The notes beneath the pieces were generated by a model. The model had not been told where the DNA came from. It was given only the letters and a program-made list of their open reading frames with translations, and made no database searches. Of a stretch of 64,000 nt of DNA, positions 38,505-50,759 are shown in pieces; positions within the stretch are counted from its first letter, which is position 1, and the number at the start of each line of letters is the position of its first letter. The translations under genes were made by a program, and so were the position numbers. The stretch spans positions 16,073 through 80,072 of the forward strand of contig JAREIK010000740.1 in the NCBI GenBank assembly GCA_029783825.1, given 5' to 3'. The stretch is from Sapria himalayana. Its lineage: Eukaryota > Streptophyta > Magnoliopsida > Malpighiales > Rafflesiaceae.

Positions 38505-40091
38505 TATAGATAAACATAAAGATAGAAAGTTAGACAAATCAATTGATAGACAGATAGACTGATAGACTTGCTGATAGATAGATAGGTAGGTAGGTAGAAA
38601 GATAAAAATAGAGAAAGAAAGAAAGAAAGAAAGATAGACATAAAGATATACAGAAAGATCAACAAAAATATAGAGAGACAAACATATAGATTGATAGATC
38701 GATATATAGATATGTAGATAGATAAATAGATAGATATTCATATATATATATATATATATATTGATAGATAGATATATAGTTACACAAAGAGACTAATATT
38801 AGAAAAACAACGCGACAGACAGTAAAATTGGCAGAAAGATATAAAGACAAAGATAAATGGGGAGTTAGATAAAAAAATTGACAGATTAATAGACACATTT
38901 AGAACCACATAGATAGACATATCGATAGATAGATAGAATGATTGATAGATAGACATATTCATAGACATGTTGAAAGATAAATTCATAGACAGATCGATAG
39001 ATAGATTAAAAGAAAGGTAGATTGACAGAATGATAGTCATACAGATAGATAGATAAATACACATATAGATTGATGATAGATAGACATATATATTGATAGA
39101 TTATTAGACAAATATATAGATAGATAGATAGATATAGAAAAAGATAGTTAAATAGATAGTCTTTATCTATAAATCAATCTATCTGTCTATCTCTAACAGA
39201 TAGATATGTAGATATACAAAAAGATAGACATATAGATAGACATTTTAATAGATAGAAAAATAGACATACCGACAAACAAATAGATAGTTAGATAGATATA
39301 CAGATAGATAGACATAAAGATATATAGATTGTTAGACAAAGAGATTGATTGATTGATAGTTAAATGATAAATAGATTGGTAAGCAGATAGATTGACTGAT
39401 AGGCAGATAGACATACAGATATATAGATATACAAAAGATAGATATATAAATAGACAGAAAGATAGACATATTGATAGATATAAAAATAAATAAATAGACA
39501 GAAAAATAGATAGATAGATAAATATACATATATATAGACTTATAGATAGACAAATTATTAGACAAATAGATAGATTGATTAATATATAGAATGATAGATA
39601 AATAGATAGACAGATAGATGGATAGATAGCTAGAAAAACATATATATAGGCAGATAGATAGATAGATAGAAACATAAATAAATAGATAGATAGACAAATT
39701 ATAGACATATTTATAGATAGATAGATAAATAGATAGATAGATAGATTGATAAATAGATAATAGATAGATAGTCATATAGATATATAAAAAGATAGACAGG
39801 TAGATAGATGGAAAGATCGAAAAATAGATACATAGGTTGATATATACATAGATAGATAGATTGATAGATAGATAGACAGATAGACAGATAGATATACAAA
39901 CTGATAGACAAATAGATATATTGATATACAGATAGATAAACAAGCAGATAGATAGATAGACATATAGTAAACAGATGGATAGATAGATAGATATATTTAC
40001 GAATAGATCGACAAATATATTCATAGATATATAAACAGATAGATAGACATATAAATAGATTTAAAGATAGACATATAGATACACAGATAGA

Positions 40092-40490
40092 TACTACTAG
40101 AAATTGTCTGTTTAGTTATGAAAATTTAGTTAGGCAAATAATCCTTAGCTAATTTGTGAAGGATTATTTAAGGAATAGCAAGAGATGTTTGATTTTACTT
40201 TGAATGAAAAGTTTGCAATAGATTTGTGATGGATTATAAATTGAAATTTTCTATTTAAAAATATCTCTAGCTAGTATGGCATAGATTTTGGCACAAAGAA
40301 AGGTGCTAAATTTAGCAACATCTTTAGAGCTGAATCTTTCCTAGTTAATTAGATCAAGATAAAATCCCTCACTAAATCATCATCTTGAAAATTTTTTTTA
40401 CAATTATATATTTATAGAAAGTGATTAGTCCTTAAATAATAATTTTCACAAAATATTACATTTAGCTTTGGATTTTTTGCTAGCTATTTA
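40092..40490 (+). mobile_element. Solo CACTA B end, copy 1
   Basis: Starts TACTACTAGAAATTG and is collinear with the first ~400 bp of element 3 (41421-41820): GTTTAGCTACG, CTAGCTAATTTGTGA, TTTGATTTTACTTTGAATG, TAGATCAAGATAAAATCCCT and so on. It breaks off at CTAGCTATTTA, where GATA repeats resume. No transposase is present. Strand follows element 3. Confidence 0.88.
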
Positions 40491-40918
40491 TAGATAGACA
40501 AATAAATAAATAGATAGATAGACAAATTATAGACATATTTATAGATAGTTAGACAAATAGATAGATAGATTGATTGATAAATAGATAATAAATAGATAGT
40601 CAGATAGATATTTACAAAGATAGACAGATAGATAGACGGAAAGATAGACAAATAGATAGACAGACAGACAAACAGATAGATAGATAGATCAATAGGTTGA
40701 TAAACATATATACAAATAGAAAAATAGATATACAAACAGATAGATAGATATATTAAATATATAGACAAATAGATAGATAGATATATAGAAAGATAAGCAA
40801 ATAGATAGATTATTAATAGATAAATTGATAAATATATAGACAATTATATTTGTATATATCGATAGAAAGATTGACATATAGATAGATTGAAAGATAGACA
40901 GATAGATACATAGTCAGA
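40491..40918 (+). repeat. (GATA)n satellite block
   Basis: GATA repeats between the two solo B ends. They are homologous to 39692-40091. Confidence 0.92.
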
Positions 40919-41247
40919 TACTAAAATAAATTGTTTGTTTAGCTACGAAAATTTACCTAGGGAAATAATCCCTAGCTAATTTGTGAGAAATTATCTAGGG
41001 AATAGCAAGACATGTTTAATTTTACTTTGAAAGACAAATTTGTGATGGATTATAAATGGAAAATTTCTATTTAAAAATGTCCCTAGCTAATATTGTCATA
41101 GATTTTGTCACAAAGAATGGTGCTGGGTTTAGCAATATCTTTAGAGATGAATATTTCTTAACTAATTAGATCAAGATAAAATCTCTCACTAAATCTTTAT
41201 CTTGAAAATTCTTTTTGCAATTATATATTTATAGCAAGTGATTATAT
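40919..41247 (+). mobile_element. Solo CACTA B end, copy 2
   Basis: Starts TACTAAAATAAATTG and follows the element 3 B end for about 330 bp. It loses homology after AAGTGATTA, where a TATATATTTATAAACATATAG segment leads back into GATA repeats. It is shorter than copy 1. Confidence 0.86.
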
Positions 41248-41420
41248 ATTTATAAACATATAGATAAACAAATAGATAGATAAATAGATAGACATATAGA
41301 TAAACAAATATATATACATATATATATATATATAGTTATATTGATAGATAGACAAATATATTCATAGATATATAGATAGATAGATAGACATATATATAGA
41401 TTTAAAGATAGACAGATGGA
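41248..41420 (+). repeat. (GATA)n satellite block
   Basis: Short block. Its last ~75 bp (41345-41420) closely match 40010-40091, the flank of solo end 1. Shared pieces include GACAAATATATTCATAGAT and AGATTTAAAGATAGACA. Confidence 0.88.
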
Positions 41421-41849
41421 TACTACAAGAAATTATATGTTTAGCTACGAAAATTTAGCTAGGGAAATAAACCCTAGCTAATTTGTGAGAGATTAGCTAG
41501 GGAATAGTAAGAGATGTTTGATTTTAATTTGAATGAAAAATTTGTTATGAATTTGTGATGGATTATAAATGGAAATTTTCTATATATAAATATCCCTAGC
41601 TAATATTATCATATATTTTGGTACAAAGAATGGTGATAAATTTAGCAATATCTTTAGAGATGAATCTTCCCTAGCTAATTAGATCAAGAAAAAATTCCTC
41701 GCTAAATCATTATCTTAAAAATTCTTTTTACAATTATATATTTATAGACAGCGATTAGTCCTTAAATAATAAATTTCACAAAATATACACATTTAGCTTT
41801 GGAATTTTTTCTAGCTATTTACTTCAAGATTATTTCCGTTGTTAATCTA

Positions 41850-43059
41850 TAATGAATTATTTTATATATATATATATATATATATTATTTGTTTTAATAT
41901 GTGATATATTTTTGTATATTAAATGTTCGTCATGGTATATGGATTATGGATCCTTGATAGATGCCTTCTCCTCATATAATTATAAAAATAAGATATTATA
42001 AATAAATAATTACAAAAATATAAAAATACGAATAAAAATTTATATTAATAAAGCCTAAATTAACTATTTGTTGGATTATAAAATTTTAAAAATAATTAAA
42101 AAACAATATTTGATTTAATTAATAAAGATTTTTAAATATATGTTTTAATAAAAACATAAAATAATTAATTCTTTTATTATAAACTATTTTTAAAATTTTT
42201 GAATTAATAAATGAACGTACATAATTATTTGTATTAATAAAAAACTACAATTATAATTTGTATGATTATAAAAAAAATATTTACAAAAAAACTGAAATAA
42301 TGGATAAACATGTAATTATTTATACTAATAAAACATAAAAAAATATTTTTATGATTGTAGGAATCTTTTAAAAAAATATTTACAAAAATATATGAATTAT
42401 TAAAAGAACACTTCAAGTGTTATAAAAAATATCTCTATGTGCTTATTAAAAGAACACTTTAAGTATTTTTTTAGAGATTCAAAAATTTTATTAAAAAATT
42501 ACTAATGATATTTTTTTGTCTTAAAAATACTTAAAATAATTTTGTCTTATTAACACAATTAAAGAGTGCTACCAAACTAACCCTATGTTGATTTGAATTC
42601 AAGTTTTATTTTTACCCCTACTTAAATTTATAACAAGTAAACCATTCTGTAATATTTTTAATATTAACTTTTTTATATTCCATTCTTAATAAATAATAAA
42701 TAAATCTTTTTATTATCTTCTCATTTTAAGTTAATTTAGGATTTTTATAAATTATAAAATATATCAAATAATATGAAATTTTATGCCTATAAATTTATTT
42801 CATATTATATTCATAAAAATATATGAATTCATTAAAATTTATAATTATTATATATATATTATTTATTTATTTTATGATTATAAATAAAATCCTAAAAGTC
42901 ACTTATGTTCACTATTCATCACAATTCCTTTCGGGAGAGGAACTATGATGAACACAGTTTGATTCCATGCTTCTGTAATCTTCAACAACATTCCCTATCT
43001 GTATGTATTAATCCATGATTCCATGCTTGACTATCATAATTTGATATATGATTTGCTAC
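41850..43059. other. B-side interior of element 3, AT-rich, no gene
   Basis: Reverse-complement homologue of 20830-21700 in element 2, including the empty pogo insertion site near 42805-42812. 42900-43060 is the transition into the HD-Zip cargo. Confidence 0.65.
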
Positions 43060-43670
43060 AGCTTTTCAACCTGATAAAAGAAATCCTAGGATTTGAATTA
43101 TTAACATCATTTAGGATCGCACTTGTATCACTATCTGATGACTCACTCATCAACTCGTTTCCATATAGTTCTGAAAAAGACCCTCCCCCTTATTGAACAA
43201 GCTACTACTCTCCATGTTTTTAGTGTTGACCTATACCTTCAGTTCCCTAATTTATTTTATCAAGGCTTCATGATAATGATCACAGACTTCATAATTGAGC
43301 TTCAGTGAGTCATAATTTGCTTTCAAGAGGCCATAATCTCCTCTAATTGCTTGGTTTTCCATCTAGCATGGTAGTTTTGAAACCAAACAGCTATTTGTCT
43401 TGGCTGCAAGCCAAGTTCATGAGCCAGTTTGTTTTTCCTCTCTGGTTCAAGCTTGTTCTCCACTTCAAAGTTTTTATCCACCGCTTTCACTTGATCTATT
43501 GTTAAGCATCTCTTATTTTCTCCACTCCAATTTCTTAAGACTTCTAAACATTCTTCTTCATCAAATCCATCAAAAAAAATTGGTATTCTTTTCTATAAAC
43601 ATGATTGTTGCTGTTGTTGCTTTTTTAACTAGAAACATTTTCCTCTGCTATAGATGGGCATACTGAAATG
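43060..43670 (-). pseudogene. Captured HD-Zip class I homeodomain gene fragment
   Basis: On the minus strand the homeodomain (about 43530-43345) reads [20 protein letters not shown], then [20 protein letters not shown], then [19 protein letters not shown]. This is nearly the plant HD-Zip I consensus; the recognition helix WFQNRRARWK is altered to [10 protein letters not shown]. Upstream (about 43570-43540), [11 protein letters not shown] matches the acidic stretch that precedes the homeodomain in the AtHB5/6/16 group, and a CPSIAEEN-like segment lies near 43660. Downstream, after a one-base shift, [17 protein letters not shown] (about 43342-43285) is the leucine zipper. Further on, SDSDTSAILND (about 43130-43100) matches a segment common in these proteins. 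HD-Zip I proteins are stress- and growth-related transcription factors. The frameshift, an in-frame stop after ALIK and the changed helix make this copy non-functional. Confidence 0.92.
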
Positions 43671-45235
43671 AAAGCACGGAGGGAATTAGAGCTGGAAAAT
43701 ATTTTCATTATTGGAAAGAAATGAAACACCACTAAACCATATCTAGGCAAAATCGAAGGGTGTGATTAGGGGAGCACTGGGCATTATTTTTAAAGCAAGA
43801 ATGATAAGGCATGACATTTATCTTGCCTCATTGTTCACAGAAGTTTTCGTGCACAAAGGCAGACAAGTGCATTGTAAATAACTTGTACAACCACATCCTC
43901 TTGTCCATTCAATATTTCTTCATTTTTTTCCTTTCTGCTCACTCTATGTCAATCTAAATTAGGAAAAAAATGGATTGATGGAGATAATAGTAGTAAAAAA
44001 ACATGCTGGAGAATCTGTAGGCTCTGCTATGTCTAGCCTCTAGAGATAGTAGTAGCAAGGAGGGACATTATTCTTGTTATTTGTAAGTGATAATCACTAT
44101 TTGGATCTCTTTTTGCTACATACAATCATCACGATCAACTAAACTAATTTTGAAATATTGTTAAACTAGAATAATTTGGTTTACCATTTATTAAACACCA
44201 CCTAATAATTTTTGCAAATTAAAAAGATATGGCACACTTCTATTCGGTTGATATATTTTTATCAAGATGTAAGTTCAAATCAATAATTTAATAACTATTA
44301 TTTACCATATAATGATGGAAGTTCAACTATGAATGGCAAGCTATTGAAGAACGGCATGCCCTAGAAGTGAAGTTGTTCGGAAATGCCCTACTCACACAGA
44401 GTAGTAGGTCATTTTTATTTTTTATTATCTTGTTACTTTTTTTCCAATTTCATTTCTCATAGATGTGTATTCTTCACATCCATGGGTTTTGCTCATGTTC
44501 CACTATTTGAAGTCGCTTCTGTATTGTGATCTCTTTGTAGTGCTCATTCGTGGAGTATCATAACTACAAAATTGTATACCAGTGCTATGCATCTTTATTT
44601 ATCCAGGTTGGCGTTGACAATGATGGAGTAAGTTCCTATCCCATCTACAATATTGTACATAAGATATATTTCAAGTGTGTGTTATTCGAAATCATGTTGA
44701 GCTAAATCAATTTGTTTTGTTTATTTGTTTTTTATTATTTTTTTTGCTATTAAATGAGCAATGATATTAGTGAGTAGAATCATACATGTTGCAGAATGAG
44801 TTTGTGATTTTAGAATTCATACATATATTAGTTAAAAAAATGGATCGTCATTTTGGGAATGCAGTAGAATTTAATTGCAATACAATGAACTTATCTGCCT
44901 CATCATTCAATTCTTCACATGTAGTAATTTAACTTAGTTTTCTTTTGAATTCCGATTTCTTAATTGTCAATGTGATCTCGACATCATGTTCCATTTTGAA
45001 AAGGCACATTTTATGTTGGATGAGAGGGTCATGAATGGAGCAACATTAACACTATGAGGAGCTCATTGAATAACTATATACAAACTAGAAACATATCTCA
45101 ACAAAAAAAACATAATCAAGCATTATATTTTTTTAATTCGTGATAACTTCTAAGTTAACGCATAATTCTAAAATGTCTTCTTTCTTTTTATCAAAAAATT
45201 TTAGGTGCTAATTGTTGTTTGGACTATTTATGCAT
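43671..45235. other. Element 3 interior of unknown origin
   Basis: Mixed-composition DNA between the two recognised gene fragments. I see no open frame or motif I can name. 45180-45240 (ending TTTTATAG) looks like intron sequence leading into the receptor-kinase exon. The rest may be introns or flanks captured with it. Confidence 0.4.
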
Positions 45236-45519
45236 CTTTTATAGATGATTCTACTTTTAAGAATACATCACAGAAACTTAGTGCAATTCATTGGATATTG
45301 TCAAGAGGGTGGTAATATGCTTGTTTATGAGTTCGTGCACAATAGCACAATGAAAAAGCATATTTATAGTAACTCAAATCTTATATAAAGTTCAATCGAT
45401 ACCAACTGAGGCACTCATTAATGCATGTAATGTTGATAAGCTAGTTCACCAATAGAGAATGTAACAATTGGATCAAGTGGCTCGAGATTGTAGATGATAC
45501 TGCAAAAGGTGTTTTTTAA
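45236..45519 (+). pseudogene. Captured LRR receptor-like kinase fragment
   Basis: A 47-codon frame at 45245-45388 reads LLRIHHRNLVQFIGYCQEGG, then NMLVYEFVHNSTMKKHIY. This is the kinase N-lobe of plant LRR receptor-like kinases (subdomains III-V). In a second frame, 45463-45519 reads NNWIKWLEIVDDTAKGVF, corresponding to the family's INWIKRLEIAEDAAKGIEYL just before the catalytic loop. An AG acceptor-like TTTTATAG precedes the first part, so two exons or one exon with a small insertion are captured. The best remembered relatives are malectin-like LRR kinases of the At1g67720 type, but that subfamily call is tentative. Neither ATP-binding Lys nor catalytic Asp is included, so it has no kinase activity. 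It lies on the strand opposite to the HD-Zip fragment. Confidence 0.86.
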
Positions 45520-46029
45520 AGTTCTTATTAGTGTTTGATTTATTTTGCAAGCATATGTTGTTAGTGTTAGCATGGTCTAGCGGGAAATGATGCCATGAGA
45601 TGTGATCCCTTAGATGCATAGCCAAGGTGCATAACTTCTTAGAAGTGCATAGTGTGTGCATGGTGCAGTGAACGTGCATGTGTGCTTGATGTATTGGACA
45701 TGAACCATGTTTATGTATGATGTAGCCATGTTGTAGTGTGTGCAACATGTGGGTTGGTTTGTTGGGTTCTTTTTTTATATGTATCAAAGAGAGTGATTTT
45801 CCATGTTGAATCAAGTGAGTAAGAACTATATAGTTGTTATGAAAGTGGCTAATACTTTGGTTGTTCCATAACTATTTGACTGCTATAGTAAATGTTGAAA
45901 GTTAAGTATGTAATGAAAAATATAATATTTAATTTATATATATCTAGAACAATTTTTTTTATTTTAAATTTTATTATAAGAACTCATGGAGAAATGTATG
46001 AAAGCTATTTCTCACTAGTTGAGGGTTCT
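45520..46029. other. Element 3 interior, no gene recognised
   Basis: Contains a GTGTGCATG-rich stretch (45640-45750) with repeated TGCAT/ATGT words. The 113-codon minus-strand frame over it is His/Thr-rich and looks like a composition artefact. The remainder is AT-rich and passes into A-side CACTA sequence. Confidence 0.5.
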
Positions 46030-46753
46030 ATGGATCTTCAGATAACTCTTTAAAAGAATGAAATGCAAGAAATGAAAGAAGTGAATGATGGGATGAAATA
46101 AATAATAAATGTAATGCAACAGCATATGACCTAAATGGAGTTATAGTTAGCAGACGTGACGAGATAAATAGCACACCAAGTTTCAGCATAGTACCCATGC
46201 AAGAAAGCCAAGCAAAAAAGACACGAGCTAATAATGATGATGATGATTTAGTTTTAAATGATTATATACATATGTTATGTTTTTGTTATAACTATGTAAT
46301 TATTGTATAAGATAATTTATTAATAGCTTTTACTTTTTATTAATTATTAATAATGGTTTCTAGTATATGTTTTTTTCAATTTAATATAAAAATTTAAAAA
46401 TATATAATTAAATTTTTTGTAAAAAATAAATTTGTAAAAACATTTTTGGAATAAATATAGCTACGGATTTTCCCGTTGCTAAATTTGCTAGAAAATTTTT
46501 TGTATATATTCAGTCTAAAAATAAAAATTACTATTCATAATTATGATCAAAATTAAGAAAGGTAAAAATATAATTAGCTAGGGATATTCTGCGTATCAAA
46601 AATTTGCTAGAAAATTTTTTTTTCATTAATATTTTGTGACGAGCACTTTAGATTCGGATAATTTCTATTGTATATCCATTATTATTCTATTTTAGTGATG
46701 GAATAAGCCTAAATAGTATGGAACAATCCCTAGCCACTTAGGCTTTTGGTAGT

Positions 46754-47259
46754 ATAGACAAATAGACATATAAATAAATAGATAGATAGACAGACAAACA
46801 GATATAAAAATATACAGACAAACATATAGATAAATAGACTGAAAGAAACACATTCAAAAAGGCAGACAATTAGGCAGGCATAGAGATAGACATATAGAAA
46901 ATAAAAAATCAGACAAATAAATAAATAGATAGACAAATAGATACATAGAAAAATAGATAGACAGTTTGAAAGATAATTTATAGATAGATTTATAGATAGG
47001 TTGATTGACAGATTAATAGACGTATAGATAGATAGATAGGTTGGTAGACATATAGATAGACAAATATATAGATAGATAAATAGACAAATAAATAGATAGA
47101 TAGATAAACATATAGATAGATAGATAGACAAAATGATAAACAGAATGATAAATAGTTAAAATGAGAGATTGATAGATAGATTGATAGACAGATTGATTGA
47201 TTGATAACTTGATAGATAAATAGATAGACAGACAAACAGATAGATAGATAGATAGACAA

Positions 47260-47290
<31 letters not shown>

Positions 47291-49124
47291 GAAAGATATA
47301 TAGAAAGATAGATTGATAGATAAATAGATAGATTGAATGATTATTAGATAGATAGATAGACAGATAAATAGATAGATAGATAAATAGATATATAGATAGA
47401 CAAATAGATAGATAGATAGATAGATAGATAGACAAATAGATAGATAGATAGACAGAAAGATAGATATATTAATAGATAGATAGATATACATATAGATAGA
47501 TAGATAGACAAATAGATAGATAGATAGACAAATAAAAAGATGATAGATAGATAGGCAGATAGATAGATAGATAGATAGAGAAAAATACTGATAGACAGAC
47601 ATATAGACAAAAAGATAGATAGATAAATAGATAGATATATTGATTGATTGATGATTGATAGATTAATAGATAGAAAAATAGAAAAATAGATAGATAGAAA
47701 AATTGATAGACAGATTGATAGACATATGGATAAAAATTTTGATATATAGATTGATAGACAAATCGATATACAAATTTATTGAGAAATTGATAGACAATTT
47801 GATAGACAGATAGATGATTAATAGACTAAAAAATTGATAGATTGTTAATAGATTGATAAACATATTCTTAGATGAATAAATAGAAAAATTGATAGAACTA
47901 TAGATAGACAAATATATAAATAAATAGATATATATATAGATTTATTGATAGATAGACAAATATATAGATATATAGATTTACTGATAGATAGACAAATAGA
48001 TTGATAGATTATTAGATAATTAAAAGGTAGATTAAAATACAGATAGATAAATAGATAGATAGGCAATCAGAAAGACAGACATACAAATCGATAGATAGAT
48101 AGATAGATATAATTATAGTCAGATAGATAAATAGACTGATAGCTAAATAGATAGATAGATAGAAAAATAGACAAAAAGAAATATAGATATATAGACTGAT
48201 ATATATATATACATATAGACATATAGATAGACTAATAGATAAACATATAGAAATACAAATAGATAGATAAATAGTTAGTTAGTTAGTTAGATATAAAGAT
48301 AGATAGATAGATAGAATGATATATAAATAGATAGATCGACAAATATATAGATAGATAAATAGATAAAAATATTGATATACAAATAGATAGATAGACAGAA
48401 AAATAGATAGACAGAGAGATAGATAGAGAGATATATAGATACACACATAGATTGATAGATAGATAGTCAAATAGATAGACAAATAGATAGATAGTTAGAT
48501 AAACATATATTTAGATAGATAGATAGACAATTATATAGAAAGATAGATAGACATGTAGATAGATAGATAGATATATAGACATATAGATAGATAGATAGAC
48601 AAGTAGATAGACACATATATAGATAGATAGATAGACAGACAAAGACAAAAAAAAATAAAAGATAGACTAATAGATAGATAGAAATTGATGGATAAATAGA
48701 TAGATAACCAGATAGATAGATAGATACATAAATAGTTAGATACATACATAGATAGATAGATAGATAGATACACAAGTCAATATATAGATAGATAGATTGA
48801 TTGATTGATAGTCAGATTGCTAGGCAGATTGATCAAAAGATTGATAGATATATTAATACACAAATTGATAGATATATTAATACACAAATTGATAAACAGA
48901 ATGATAAACAGATTGAAAGACTAATTATTAGACAGATTGAGAGACAAATAAATAGATAGATAGATAGAAGACAGATAGATATATTAATAAATAGATAGAT
49001 ATATAGATACATACATACATATATAGACATATATAGAAAGATAGGTAGATTATTAAATAGATAAATAGACATATAGATAGACATATAGATAGATAGATAG
49101 ATATACAGATAGATTGATGGAAAG

Positions 49125-49174
<50 letters not shown>

Positions 49175-49383
49175 ATAGAAAGAAAGATAGATGATAGTAA
49201 AATTGATAGAAAACTAGATAGATTAATACTTAAACAAATTGATTGATTGATTGATTGACAGATAAATAGACAGACAGATAGATAGATAGATATATAGACA
49301 CATAGATAGACAAATAGATAGGCAGATAAATAGATAGAAAGATAGAAAGACATATAGATAGATAGATAGATAGACAGATAGAT
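46754..49383 (+). repeat. (GATA)n satellite block
   Basis: 2.6 kb of GATA repeat between the A end of element 3 and the B end of element 4. It includes a pure (TA)n run at 49128-49172. The minus-strand open frames are repeat artefacts. Confidence 0.95.
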
Positions 49384-50759
49384 CACTAAAAGAAAATATC
49401 CATTTAGCTCGGGAAATTTAGCTAGAAAAAATCCCTATCTAAATAGCGAGGGATTAGCTAGGACATTACAATAAATTTTTAATTTTATATTGAATTAAAT
49501 ATTAGCTATGGATTAGTGACGAATTAGTGATGGATTAGCGATAAAAATCTTCGATTTAAAATTTTCCGTCGCTAATATTATCGTAGATTTTCATGTAAAG
49601 AAATGCTGGAAACTTAGTAACGGATTTAGTGATGGTGTATCCCTAGATAATTAAACCGAGAAAAAATTCATCACAAAATAAACATCTGAATTTTTTTTTA
49701 CTATTTTATATTTAATTGCAAGTATTTATTTATTAAATTATATTTTTCACAAAATATATGCATTTAGTTAGGAATTTTTCCCTATCTATTTGGGCACGAG
49801 ATATTTTTCATTACTAATCTTTAATGATTTAAATTTGTTTTAATAATTTATTTGTTTTAATATTTTATTTTATTTTGTATAATAAAGGTACATATGCCAT
49901 TGTTTATAAATGACCAATCCATTAAAAACATATTCTACTCATATAATTATAAAAATAGGTTATTATAAATAAATATTTTCAAAAATATATAAATACAAAA
50001 AAAATTATATTAATAAAGATAATAATAACAATTTTACTGATTATAAAATTCGTAAAAAATTATACTATAATTTTTCTAAAATTTTTAATTATGAAATTTA
50101 AAATTTTGTATTAACAAACTTTAAATAATATATAATTCTATAATTATAATAATTATAAGATATTTTAAAAAATAAATGAACATACATTAAAATTTCTACT
50201 AATAAAAAGCTAAAATAATTTATTATATAATTAAATAAAGAATATTTACAAAAATATATGAAGTAACGAATAAACTAGTAAATATTAATATTATTTTACG
50301 TTAAAAAATATAGTTTATTGATTATAGAAAACTTTTAAAAAAATAATTACTAAAAAATTTGAAAATTTTATGTATAAAGATAAATTTATAATTTTCATTA
50401 ACTTTAAAAGAAAATAAATTGATATTTAAAGATAAATACGTAGATCTTTACACCTACTGAAATTAATAAGAATTAAATAATTGAGTAACATTTTTATTAT
50501 TAGCTTTTAATATTTATTCTTTATTAAAATAATAAATATAACTTTTTTTTAATAATCTTCTCACTTTAAGTAATTTTTAGAATTTTATAATTATAAATTA
50601 TATCAAATTATATGAAATTTTAAGTCTTTAAAATTATTTCATATTATCTTCATAAAAATTAATATGAATTCTAAAAAATCTAAACATATAAAATTTTTAA
50701 GTTGACATCATTAGGAAAAAATAAAATTGGTTTCAGTAATTTAAGCAAATAAAATGCAA

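Larger units (their letters stand above)
23136..40091 (+). repeat. 17-kb (GATA)n satellite array
   Basis: Plus-strand GATA with frequent GATT, GACA, AATA and GAAA variants. Blocks differ in variant mix (for example GATT-rich at 23.8-24.8 and 29.2-31.2 kb, GACA-rich near 28.15 and 33.06 kb). It is punctuated by (TA)n runs and a few short unrelated islands. I see no transposon, tRNA or gene inside. The array contains a tandem duplication (28290-28985) and a 34-bp-arm palindrome (34960-35039). A brief patch of opposite polarity lies at 39160-39198. All long minus-strand open frames (up to 252 codons) are Ser-Ile-Tyr-Leu repeats. AGATAG occurs throughout and matches the WGATAR site of GATA transcription factors. 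Confidence 0.95.
39692..41247 (+). repeat. Tandem duplication of a GATA + CACTA-B-end unit (about 827 bp)
   Basis: Copy 1 is 39692-40490 and copy 2 is 40521-41247. Each has about 400 bp of GATA repeat starting with GACAAATTATAGACATATTT, followed by a CACTA B-end fragment. The offset is 827-829 bp at both the start and the GATA/B-end junction. The unit therefore includes the satellite and the transposon end together. Confidence 0.82.
41421..46753 (+). mobile_element. CACTA-like element 3 (inverted), Pack-CACTA with two gene fragments
   Basis: The left (B) terminus is TACTACAAGAAATTATATG. The right (A) terminus, read on the minus strand, is TACTACCAAAAGCCTAAG followed by GGCTAGGG, aligned with the A end of element 2 (GACTACAAGAAAAAGCCCAG, GGCTGGG). 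Length is 5333 bp. The outer ~1.5 kb on the B side and ~0.75 kb on the A side are homologous to element 2. The A side keeps the 3' tail of the TNPA-like gene (about 46030-46330, reading NEMQEMKEVNDGMK). The middle is host-derived. No transposase core is present, so it would depend on enzyme supplied by another copy. I found no clear 3-bp target duplication. Confidence 0.85.

Noticed and set aside
45473..45814. 113-codon His/Thr-rich minus-strand frame
   Set aside because: Antisense of a GTGTGCATG-rich stretch and overlapping the kinase fragment on the plus strand. It shows no domain and biased composition.
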